A DNA stretch of 17,932 nucleotides from an uncultured Enorma sp. (lineage in GTDB: Bacteria; Actinomycetota; Coriobacteriia; Coriobacteriales; Coriobacteriaceae): assembly GCA_905210055.1 (NCBI GenBank), contig CAJLVH010000022.1, positions 1 to 17,932 on the forward strand. Direction: 5' to 3'. The notes beneath the pieces are model-generated. The model saw nothing but the letters and a program-made list of their open reading frames with translations, made no database searches and was not told the origin of the DNA. Shown piece by piece: positions 1 to 5,572 of this stretch (the stretch's first letter is position 1; every line of letters begins with the position of its first letter). The position numbers and the translations under genes are program-made.

Positions 1-1526
1 GGCCAGTACGGCGCGAGCACGCCGAGCTCGCCGGAGAGCGCGGTACCCGGCACCGTGTAGGGGATCACGTACATGTCGACGTTGCCCGTGGTGAGGTGCT
101 GCTCGTCCGGACCGTACGTGAGGTACTCGTTGTCGGTCCGCGCGTTGTCGTAGTCGAGCTGGAGGCGCTGGATGCCCACCGTGCCGTCGGCCATGGAGAC
201 GTACTCGAACAGGCGCCACTTCATGTAGCCCACCGGGTCGGTGGCCTGGTCGGGCTCGGTGTCCGATCCCTGGTATATGAGCGCGGTGTAGGTCGCGGAC
301 TCGAGCGGCATCTTGCCCAGGAGGTCGTTGATGTTCCGGAAGTCGAAGGGCGACTGCTCGTCGTCGGGGCCGACCGCGATAACCGAGACGGACGCGTCCT
401 TGACGTGCTCGGCGTTGGGGACGTAGTCGGCGACCTCGAGGCCCTGCTGCCCCGCAGCGGCATCCTGGCGGTTCTCGAGGATCTCGTCCTCGGACTCGCC
501 GACGAGCAGCTCGTCGAAGCGGCTGTTCTGCTGGAAGGTCCCGGCGACGCCGTCATCCTGCATCATCTGATTGAACTCGGCGGAGTCGGTGTCGTAGTCG
601 GCGGTATCGATCGAGGTGTCCTGCGTCGAGGCGAGCAGGTCGTAGGTGTAGCGGTCGAGGGAGCTCGTCGACGTCTCGTCGACGGCCGACAGGTAGACCT
701 CGTAGTGGTCGGCCCCCTCGACCGGGTCCCACGAGACCGAGAGCGTGCCGGTCCCGGTCACGCTGATCTGCACGTTATCCGGCTCGGCGAGCGCGTCCTC
801 GTCCTTGTCGACGTCGTTGGCGACCGTGAAGTAGGTGACCTCGGGCTTGTCGAGCTTCTCGCCGTCCGAGCCTATGTAGCGGACCAGGTAGTAGCCGCCG
901 AAGCCGTACCAGCGCCCGAGCGGGACGAACTCGTCGGACTCGGCGTCGTCGAGGTGGAAGATGTCGATCGCGTCGGTGTCGTTGCCGTTCTCGTCGCGCA
1001 CGCGGGGGTCGGCGGGCGACACGTAGAGGGCGTTCTCCCCGTCGTCGCTCTCGAACATCGAGACCGTCGTCGGGAACTCGTGCGAGAACGAGCTGTCGGT
1101 GTAGACGCGCACGGCGTCGTAGGGGTTCGTGTTGCCGATCTGGTCGAAGCTGTCGAAGGTCATGTCGATGCCGTCGTCGAGCGGGAACTCGAACTCATAG
1201 CAGTCGTCGAGGTCGAGCTGGGCCTCCTGCAGGCTGTACTTATCGGGGTCGAGGGCGCTGTAGTACGCCGGCCCGCCCGACGCCCCCGCGCCGCCGCCGG
1301 AGCCACCGGAACCGCCCAAGACCATGGGGAGGACGACGAAAATGCCGAGCACGGCGACCAGCACGACCACGACCGCCACGGCGATCGGCAACACGCGCCG
1401 CTTGGGGCCAGGGGGCGTCGGAGATGCGGGCGCCTTGTCGGAGCTGGGATCGTCGAGCTTGGCTCCGCACGCCGGGCAAAATCTCGCATCGTCGGAGATG
1501 GGCTGGTTGCAGTGAGGGCAGAGCAT
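1..1526 (-). CDS. Zinc-ribbon, single-pass membrane protein with Fn3-like domain (partial, runs off left edge)
   Basis: 508 codons are visible with no in-frame stop and the C-terminus lies outside the window. The start ATG at 1526-1524 follows a GGGAGG ribosome binding site. Residues 3-20 form a zinc ribbon (C3-x2-C6 and C17-x2-C20). A Pro/Ser-rich linker and basic PKRR then lead into one membrane segment at about 46-70, followed by a Gly/Ser-rich spacer. The rest is acidic and soluble-looking. One stretch (EPDNVQISVTG... LSVSWDPVEGADHYEVY) reads as a fibronectin type III fold. The likely arrangement is a cytoplasmic zinc ribbon with a large exported domain. Proteins of this layout are common surface-associated hypotheticals in Gram-positive bacteria; the actual role is unknown. 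The antisense strand also has a long open frame because of the GC-rich codon pattern, but it has no family features. Confidence 0.85.
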   Translation of the reverse strand, partial: MLCPHCNQPISDDARFCPACGAKLDDPSSDKAPASPTPPGPKRRVLPIAVAVVVVLVAVLGIFVVLPMVLGGSGGSGGGAGASGGPAYYSALDPDKYSLQEAQLDLDDCYEFEFPLDDGIDMTFDSFDQIGNTNPYDAVRVYTDSSFSHEFPTTVSMFESDDGENALYVSPADPRVRDENGNDTDAIDIFHLDDAESDEFVPLGRWYGFGGYYLVRYIGSDGEKLDKPEVTYFTVANDVDKDEDALAEPDNVQISVTGTGTLSVSWDPVEGADHYEVYLSAVDETSTSSLDRYTYDLLASTQDTSIDTADYDTDSAEFNQMMQDDGVAGTFQQNSRFDELLVGESEDEILENRQDAAAGQQGLEVADYVPNAEHVKDASVSVIAVGPDDEQSPFDFRNINDLLGKMPLESATYTALIYQGSDTEPDQATDPVGYMKWRLFEYVSMADGTVGIQRLQLDYDNARTDNEYLTYGPDEQHLTTGNVDMYVIPYTVPGTALSGELGVLAPYW

Positions 1527-1761
1527 GTTACCTCCCTAGGTCGTCTGGCTGTTCCCAGTGTACTCCGCCGTCGCGAGCTCCCCCGCGTGTTTTGGAAATT
1601 ATTACACAGCGTTCCGCATGGGAAGCAGACACCCTACTCGCAGATATGGCGAACGTAATGGCATCGCCACGATATGGGTACCGGGAGAGCCTTACCTCTA
1701 TACCCGCATCACGATCAGGCACGGATTGCGTCGCGAAGGATACGGGCGCCGAATCGACCCA
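1527..1761. other. Intergenic, no gene seen
   Basis: 235 bp between the start of the zinc-ribbon gene and the end of the higA remnant. On the minus strand an AT-rich TGTGTAATAATTT (rc of about 1595-1608) could be a -10 region for the zinc-ribbon gene, but no convincing -35 pairs with it. Around 1645-1675 GGCGA and TCGCC form a short imperfect hairpin without a T run. No coding frame with family features was found. Confidence 0.4.
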
Positions 1762-2001
1762 TTAGAGAACAGCGGCAACCTGCGACCAGGGCTTGATCTT
1801 CTTAAGCTCAGGCTCTAGCTTACGCCGAGCAGCCTCGATGTCGTATGCCGCCTGAGCGCGAAGCCAGTATCCATCAGAGAGCCCGAAGAAGCGGCACAGC
1901 CGAAGATCGGTGTCCGCGGTAACAGAGCGCCGTCCTAGCACGATCTGTCCGATGCGCTGCGCAGGGATGCCCGTCTCCTTCGCTAGGCGATACTGGGGCA
2001 G
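1762..2001 (-). pseudogene. HigA-family antitoxin, 5'-truncated remnant
   Basis: The minus-strand frame ending at TAA 1764-1762 encodes about 79 residues from LPQYRLAKETG to the C-terminus. It has the conserved HigA/VapI XRE pattern: QYRLAKETGIPAQRI (helix 2-turn-recognition helix), GRRSVTADTDLRL, then RFFGLSDGYWLRAQAAYD, the classic HigA C-terminal half. Full-length HigA begins with an extra 20-25 residues (the PGEIL...LG segment), and these are absent. In-frame sequence beyond 2001 belongs to the neighbouring XRE gene on the other strand. No HigB toxin is next to it; it would normally lie upstream, on the side that is lost. The protein is probably not expressed because its start and promoter are missing. 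Confidence 0.75.
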
Positions 2002-2271
2002 TCCTACCCCGACTTCCAGCGGCTCGTCCTGCTGTCCGACTACTACGAGATGAGCCTCGACGAGCTCGTGAGGGGCGTCGACGTGGGCGACGTGCGCGCC
2101 CTCAACGAGTCCGACAAGCAGATCTCGTCGATCTACTCGGACGTCGAGCGGGGCAAGGAGGCGGCGCTCAGGGCCTGGCGGGCGTTCCTCGTCGTCGGCT
2201 GCGTCGTCCTGGCGCTCTTTGCCCTGGTGGTGGCCTACGGGGTTCTCAGCGGGGGCCTCTTCGTGAGGTAG
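1996..2271 (+). pseudogene. XRE-family membrane regulator, 5'-truncated remnant
   Basis: The plus-strand frame reads GQSYPDFQRLVLLSDYYEM then SLDELVRG, the end of a typical XRE DNA-binding domain in which YPDxQxLxxLSDxxxxSLDELVRGD follows the recognition helix. A linker and one membrane segment (AFLVVGCVVLALFALVVAYGV) follow, with the stop at 2269-2271. The first 35-40 residues, holding helices 1-3 of the HTH, are missing. The intact relative at 4400-5224 shows the same architecture (TIDELVRGDVDEM, then membrane helices). An ATG at 2050 could in principle start a 73-residue membrane peptide, but it has no ribosome binding site. Confidence 0.72.
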
Positions 2272-2315
2272 GAGCCGGCGGCGGGAGGCGTGCGGGGCGC
2301 GATGCCGGGCCGATC

Positions 2316-2349
2316 GGGGGTGCGGGCCGCGGCGGCGACCCGCACCCCC
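2316..2349. terminator. Bidirectional hairpin between convergent genes
   Basis: GGGGGTGCGGG (2316-2326) and CCCGCACCCCC (2339-2349) form a perfect 11-bp stem with a 12-base loop. It lies between the end of the XRE remnant and the end of the nucleotidyltransferase gene on the opposite strand. There is no T run on either side, so it is a strong hairpin rather than a textbook intrinsic terminator. Confidence 0.55.
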
Positions 2350-2366
2350 ATCCTCAGATTGCCCGC

Positions 2367-3026
2367 CTACTCCCCGTGGGTGACGCATTCGATGCGCATG
2401 GCCCCGTAGGCGGCGGCAACACGGGCGTAGCGAGCGGGGTCGCAGCCGATGCGGTCGATCTCGGCGACGTCGTGCGCGTCCTTCTCTCGCCCGCTCGCAA
2501 CCTTGGCGGCGCGGACGGACTCGAGCGTGGCGCAGCCGATTATGGTGCCGTCCGGCAGCGTGCGCCCCTCTAAGAGATCGCGCTCCATAATGTCGGGGAC
2601 GACCGCCTCGAGCAGGGCGTCGAAGCCGTCGGTCACCGCGAGCGCGGCGTTGCGCTGGCACAACTCGCGACCCTCGAAGCGGAACGGGCAGAAGCTCACG
2701 AGCACTCCGTCGATAAGCGCGTGAACCCCGAAGTCCCCACGCTCGTCGTTGCAGGGCAGCTCGAGCGAATCGAGCGAGGGATCATACAAGCCCTCGGCGG
2801 CGAGCCAGGCGCGCACAGCGGGCATGTCGCCCAGGCGCACCGAGACGTCCACGTCGCCGTGGAGCCTCCCGGAGTCGCGCCCGGAGGCGACCCAGGGGAC
2901 GAGCCCTCCCTGGAGGTACGCCCTCCCGGCGAGGCCGGGGGCGGCCAGCACCCGCAGGGCCGCTGCGCGCGCCTGCGGGAACGGGACGGGGCTGATCGAT
3001 GGGAAGGTGTTGGCGTTCTTTGCCAT
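2367..3026 (-). CDS. Nucleotidyltransferase family protein
   Basis: A 219-residue protein. The ATG at 3026 is chosen because the preceding reading frame is GC-rich leader without domain features; the SD is weak (AGAGAAG). Residues 38-62 carry the nucleotidyltransferase hallmark: LQGG (38-41), then HGDVDV (56-61) with the metal-binding Asp pair D58/D60. The later segment AKVASGREKDAHDVAEIDRI fits the conserved (R/K)xKD..D helix of antibiotic-type nucleotidyltransferases. The overall layout (GG...W..GR...R.HGDVDV) resembles the aminoglycoside 2''- / lincosamide nucleotidyltransferase fold, but the substrate cannot be read from the sequence and resistance is not demonstrated. It could equally act on another small molecule or be an orphan member. 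A 140-nt leader with a micro-ORF and a strong hairpin precedes it. Confidence 0.75.
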   Translation of the reverse strand: MAKNANTFPSISPVPFPQARAAALRVLAAPGLAGRAYLQGGLVPWVASGRDSGRLHGDVDVSVRLGDMPAVRAWLAAEGLYDPSLDSLELPCNDERGDFGVHALIDGVLVSFCPFRFEGRELCQRNAALAVTDGFDALLEAVVPDIMERDLLEGRTLPDGTIIGCATLESVRAAKVASGREKDAHDVAEIDRIGCDPARYARVAAAYGAMRIECVTHGE

Positions 3027-3048
3027 GGCTGTCTTCTCTCTATCCGGT

Positions 3049-3096
3049 CGCGGGCCGCAGGAAACCGCCCCGGCGACGCTGGGGTCGCGGCCCGCG
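3049..3096 (-). promoter_or_regulatory. Leader hairpin upstream of nucleotidyltransferase
   Basis: CGCGGGCCGC (3049-3058) pairs with GCGGCCCGCG (3087-3096) in a perfect 10-bp stem. Inside the loop CCCC (3068-3071) can pair with GGGG (3081-3084). It lies between a micro-ORF with a strong ribosome binding site and the gene start at 3026, the arrangement expected of a leader attenuator. Function is inferred only. Confidence 0.4.
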
Positions 3097-3115
3097 CTGC
3101 TGTCAGGCTCATCGG

Positions 3116-3133
3116 CTAGAGGGAAGTCGTCAT
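3116..3133 (-). CDS. Candidate 5-residue leader peptide (MTTSL)
   Basis: On the minus strand AGGAGG (rc of 3139-3144) stands 5 bases before ATG at 3133, which is followed by four codons and TAG. The ribosome binding site is better than that of the downstream gene. It could be a leader peptide controlling the nucleotidyltransferase, or a chance match; expression is not shown. Confidence 0.3.
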   Translation of the reverse strand: MTTSL

Positions 3134-3206
3134 GCGCACCTCCTCGCAAGGGGACATCTGAGGCGATTCTACCCACGGCGAGGCCCACGGACGCACGGGG
3201 ACGAGA

Positions 3207-3239
3207 GGGCGCCCCGCGGGAGGTTCCCGCGGGGCGCCC
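3207..3239 (-). terminator. Strong hairpin after small membrane protein gene
   Basis: GGGCGCCCCGCGGGA (3207-3221) and TCCCGCGGGGCGCCC (3225-3239) form a perfect 15-bp stem with a 3-base loop, 48 bp past the stop of the gene at 3287-3622. It lacks a clear T run. It is likely a terminator or RNA 3'-end stabiliser. Confidence 0.6.
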
Positions 3240-3286
3240 AGCGGCACGCATACCGTCGCCCACTCCCGCGGGCAGGCGCCCGGCGC

Positions 3287-3622
3287 CTACGAGAGCGCCA
3301 CCTGCGCGACCTGGACGAGCGCCCAGACGCAGAGCAACACTGCGTCGACGCTCGCGAGCGCGCTCACAGCCCGCACGCCGGCGGTGCGGCGGCGCGGCGC
3401 CTCGAAGCACAGGTAGACGCAGCTGAGGGCGAAGATGAGCGGCGTGACGCCGTCCGCCCCCATGGCGTCACCCGTGGCGAGGCGCCAGAAGTAGAGGGCG
3501 AAGGCCCCGAGCGCGGCTACGAGGATGACGCCGACAACGAAGAGGTCCGAGCGCCGCGGGTCCTCGGCGGCCTCGCTCCCCTCGACGTCCTTATCGATGG
3601 CTGCTGCAGCGGTGTCGGCCAT
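3287..3622 (-). CDS. Small membrane protein, unknown function
   Basis: A 111-residue protein with ATG at 3622 behind AGGAG at 7-base spacing. An acidic/Ala-rich cytoplasmic N-terminus (about 1-25, with EGSEAAEDPRR) is followed by three likely membrane helices: LFVVGVILVAALGAFALYFW (27-46), GVTPLIFALSCVYLCF (about 58-73) and VDAVLLCVWALVQVAQVAL (about 92-110), with a basic PRRR turn between the last two. No family is recognised. It is transcribed alone, with its own promoter at 3673-3701 and a strong hairpin downstream. No partner gene is evident. Confidence 0.7.
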   Translation of the reverse strand: MADTAAAAIDKDVEGSEAAEDPRRSDLFVVGVILVAALGAFALYFWRLATGDAMGADGVTPLIFALSCVYLCFEAPRRRTAGVRAVSALASVDAVLLCVWALVQVAQVALS

Positions 3623-3672
3623 GGTCGGCTCCTTTCCTACGTGCCCCCTCGGGGCTGACTGTCCATACCCGG

Positions 3673-3701
3673 AGTATCCGGTATTTCTCGCTCCATATCA
3701 A
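3673..3701 (-). promoter_or_regulatory. Sigma-70-type promoter for the 3287-3622 gene
   Basis: Read on the minus strand: -35 TTGATA (rc of 3696-3701), a 17-bp spacer, then -10 GATACT (rc of 3673-3678). It lies 50 bp before the start codon in an AT-rich patch. Confidence 0.5.
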
Positions 3702-3730
3702 TTATTTCTATCATCCTGAGTGAAAGAGAT

Positions 3731-3750
3731 GGCTCCGCCGCAGCGGAGCC
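3731..3750 (-). terminator. Intrinsic terminator of the XRE/membrane-protein pair
   Basis: GGCTCCGC (3731-3738), tetraloop, GCGGAGCC (3743-3750). On the minus strand it is followed by a pyrimidine-rich ATCTCTTTCACTC tail. It starts 8 bp after the stop of the membrane protein gene at 3758. Confidence 0.65.
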
Positions 3751-3757
3751 GGAGACG

Positions 3758-4033
3758 CTACATGACGCGGCGCAGCACCAGGACGGCCACGATCCACACG
3801 GCGAGCACCAGGTTGTAGAGCCACTGGAGCGTGCTCGCGTAGAAGACGTAGGAGATCTCCATCGGCACGCCGCCCGAGGACTTGGCGATGAGGTTCACCG
3901 CGACGAAGAACACCGCGAAGGCCACGACGCCTGCCTTGCCGAAGATCTGCCATCCGCGCTCGTCGCGGTTCTTGAGCCGGGCGATCATGACGATCACCGC
4001 TACGGAGAGCGGCAGGCATGACCAGGCGCCCAC
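3758..4033 (-). CDS. Small membrane protein, N-terminus interrupted by amber codon
   Basis: From GTG 4033 the frame encodes 91 residues with about three membrane helices (WSCLPLSVAVIVMIARL; GVVAFAVFFVAVNLIA; LYNLVLAVWIVAVLVL) and a basic RLKNRDERG loop. The natural start is probably ATG 4093 or 4090, directly abutting the TAG stop of the upstream XRE gene. From there the frame reads MMDALGTGMH, then TAG at 4063-4061, then LLDSALALNVGAWS in the same frame. The residues after the stop look like authentic protein. The GTG at 4033 has no obvious ribosome binding site. Small membrane proteins paired with a YozG-like XRE regulator are a known arrangement, and the regulator probably controls this gene. 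It is either a recent pseudogene or translated from an internal start. Confidence 0.6.
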   Translation of the reverse strand: MGAWSCLPLSVAVIVMIARLKNRDERGWQIFGKAGVVAFAVFFVAVNLIAKSSGGVPMEISYVFYASTLQWLYNLVLAVWIVAVLVLRRVM

Positions 4034-4060
4034 GTTGAGCGCGAGGGCGCTGTCGAGCAG

Positions 4061-4063
4061 CTA
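4061..4063 (-). other. In-frame amber codon in membrane protein gene
   Basis: TAG (rc of cta) at codon 11 of the frame opened by ATG 4093. A C-to-T change of CAG (Gln) would produce it. The frame is open and protein-like on both sides. Confidence 0.6.
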
Positions 4064-4093
4064 GTGCATGCCGGTGCCGAGGGCGTCCATCAT

Positions 4094-4312
4094 CTACGCC
4101 TCCCTGAAGTCGAAGAGGTCCTCGACCGTGACGCCGAAGACCTGGGCGATGCTGTAGGCGAGCAGGAGCGAGGGGTTGTAGCGGTTGCGCTCGAGCTGCA
4201 CGATGGTCTGGCGCGAGACGCCCACGGCCTCGGCGAGCTCGGCCTGCGTCATGCGCCGCATGGCGCGGTACACGTGGATCTTGCTCTCGAAGGTGTACTT
4301 CTGCTTGGCCAC
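4094..4312 (-). CDS. YozG-like XRE transcriptional regulator
   Basis: A 72-residue protein made of little more than one XRE helix-turn-helix. It starts at GTG 4312 behind GGAGGGAGGG. Residues 17-55 show the fold: VYRAMRRMTQAELAEAVGVSRQTIVQLERNRYNPSLLLAYSIAQVFGVTVEDLF, with TQAELAEAVGVSRQTI as helices 2 and 3. It is a near-textbook member of the short XRE regulators found beside small membrane proteins. Its stop codon directly abuts the ATG of the downstream membrane-protein frame, so the two form an operon. A 19-bp perfect inverted repeat 28 bp upstream is a likely autoregulatory operator. Confidence 0.88.
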   Translation of the reverse strand: MAKQKYTFESKIHVYRAMRRMTQAELAEAVGVSRQTIVQLERNRYNPSLLLAYSIAQVFGVTVEDLFDFREA

Positions 4313-4339
4313 CGCCGTACCCTCCCTCCCGCGTCCGTG

Positions 4340-4358
4340 GAATGTATTTCTTACATTC
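4340..4358 (-). promoter_or_regulatory. Palindromic operator upstream of YozG-like regulator
   Basis: GAATGTATTTCTTACATTC: perfect 7-bp arms around a 5-bp centre, in the only AT-rich patch between 4313 and 4399 and just upstream of the start codon. It is very likely the binding site of the adjacent XRE protein. Confidence 0.65.
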
Positions 4359-4399
4359 TCGCACGCGGAGCCAGGCGGGGCAACGGGGCGATGCCACGC

Positions 4400-5224
4400 C
4401 TACCCGCGGCGGCTCCGCCCGATCGCCCAGAACGCGAGGAGCACCACCGCGCCGCCCACGACGGCGAACCAGTCCCGTGGCGTGCCGAGGCCGCCCGTCG
4501 CGGCGCCGAGGGCGACGGCGCCCGCCACCCAGAGCGCCGGCAGGACGGCCGCCGTCCAGGCCGGGCGGGCGAGGCGCCCCAGGGCGAAGGAGCCCGCGAG
4601 CACGACGGCGACGGCGAGAACGACCGCCAGCTTTCGGAACGTCGCGGGGTTGAGGAGGATGTCTGCCGCCACGAGCACGCCGACGCCGACTGCGAGGCCG
4701 ACAAAGACCTGCAGGACGACCCGCATCCCCAGGGCGGCGCCGCTCGCGCGGGCGGCCTCCACGGGCTCGCCCGTGGCCGCGCCGAGAAGCTCGGCGGCGC
4801 TCCTCGCGTCCTCGCCTCCCCGCCCGCGCCGCGCCGCCAGAACGGCCACCGAGAACGCCAGCGCCAGCACCGCGAGCAGCAGGCGCAGCGCCGGCTCCAG
4901 GTACTCGCGCCCAGCGACCGCTGTCACGGCGAGCGCCGTGACCACGACAACCTCGACCGCGGCCAGCGCCACCGCGAGGGTCCTCGTCCTCCGCTCGTTC
5001 TTCTCGACCATCTCGCGCATCTCGTCCACGTCCCCTCTCACCAGCTCGTCGATCGTGGTGCCGAAGAGGTTCGCGAGCAGGAGCATGCTCTGGACGTCGG
5101 GCAGGGTCTTCGAGGTCTCCCAGTGGCTCACCGTGACGCGGCTCACGTAGAGCCGCTGCGCGAGCTCCTCCTGGGAGAGCCCGAGCCGCTGTCGCCGCTC
5201 CCTGATCTGGTTTCCGACGTCCAT
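4400..5224 (-). CDS. XRE-family regulator with C-terminal membrane domain
   Basis: A 274-residue protein. Residues 1-66 are an XRE domain: IRERRQRLGLSQEELAQRL, VSRVTVSHWETSKTLPDVQSMLLLANLF and TIDELVRGD. The rest holds about six hydrophobic helices (for example LAVALAAVEVVVVTALAVTAV, LRLLLAVLALAFSVAVLA, VVLQVFVGLAVGVGVLVAA and a final WFAVVGGAVVLLAFWAIG). It is thus a membrane-tethered DNA-binding protein, probably sensing envelope or membrane state; no ligand is known. The HTH ending matches the truncated copy at 1996-2271, so two paralogues of this family lie 2.4 kb apart. It is likely transcribed alone from the promoter at 5291-5319. Confidence 0.85.
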   Translation of the reverse strand: MDVGNQIRERRQRLGLSQEELAQRLYVSRVTVSHWETSKTLPDVQSMLLLANLFGTTIDELVRGDVDEMREMVEKNERRTRTLAVALAAVEVVVVTALAVTAVAGREYLEPALRLLLAVLALAFSVAVLAARRGRGGEDARSAAELLGAATGEPVEAARASGAALGMRVVLQVFVGLAVGVGVLVAADILLNPATFRKLAVVLAVAVVLAGSFALGRLARPAWTAAVLPALWVAGAVALGAATGGLGTPRDWFAVVGGAVVLLAFWAIGRSRRG

Positions 5225-5290
5225 GCGCGCTTCCTCATCCCTCGCGGTCTTTCCGACACCCCCAACGTAGCCGAGGGGCGTCCACGGTGC

Positions 5291-5319
5291 AGTATAAAGT
5301 GGTTTACAGCCGATGTTAG
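5291..5319 (-). promoter_or_regulatory. Promoter for XRE-membrane regulator
   Basis: On the minus strand: CTAACA (rc of 5314-5319), 17 bp, TATACT (rc of 5291-5296), 67 bp upstream of the ATG at 5224. Confidence 0.5.
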
Positions 5320-5380
5320 CCGCTGCTTATCTACCCCTACCGATACCTATACCATCTTTTTTCACCGATGGGAGCCATTG

Positions 5381-5565
5381 TTAGCCGCACAGTTCAGATA
5401 TGCGCGATTCGATAGGTACGAAGGGCTCAAAAAGCGACGTTCCGCACGACGCAAAGTAACAAGGCACAGATCAGTACAAGAAAAGCCCAGGATTCGATCA
5501 TCCCGTCGAACACATCCCCATCGAGCGCTGCCGAACAATCGCGCATATCTGAACTGCGCGGCTAA
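5381..5565. mobile_element. 185-bp element with 29-bp inverted ends (MITE-like, copy A)
   Basis: The left arm (5381-5409) and right arm (5537-5565) are inverted copies matching at 28 of 29 positions. Each begins TTAGCCGC and contains CAGTTCAGATATGCGCGATT. The element starts and ends with TA, so TA target duplication (IS630/Tc1 style) is possible but not proven. No ORF of note lies inside. It fills most of the 348-bp gap between the XRE-membrane gene and the end of the MFS gene, beginning 8 bp past the MFS stop. A 19-bp core of its end recurs in the element at 15419-15591. It may also serve as a 3' hairpin for the MFS transcript. Confidence 0.6.
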
Positions 5566-5572
5566 AAAACGC

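Noticed and set aside
96..1658. 520-residue open frame on the plus strand
   Set aside because: It is antisense to the zinc-ribbon/Fn3 gene. Composition is low-complexity Val/Arg/Glu/Asp typical of GC-rich shadow frames, with no ribosome binding site or family motif.
1645..1675. Possible terminator for the higA remnant
   Set aside because: The GGCGA/TCGCC stem is short with a long loop and no T run, and it lies about 90 bp from the stop.
2367..3410. Longer 347-residue version of the nucleotidyltransferase
   Set aside because: The extra 128 N-terminal residues are Arg/Gly/Ala-rich, overlap the leader hairpins and the terminator of the upstream gene, and have no family match.
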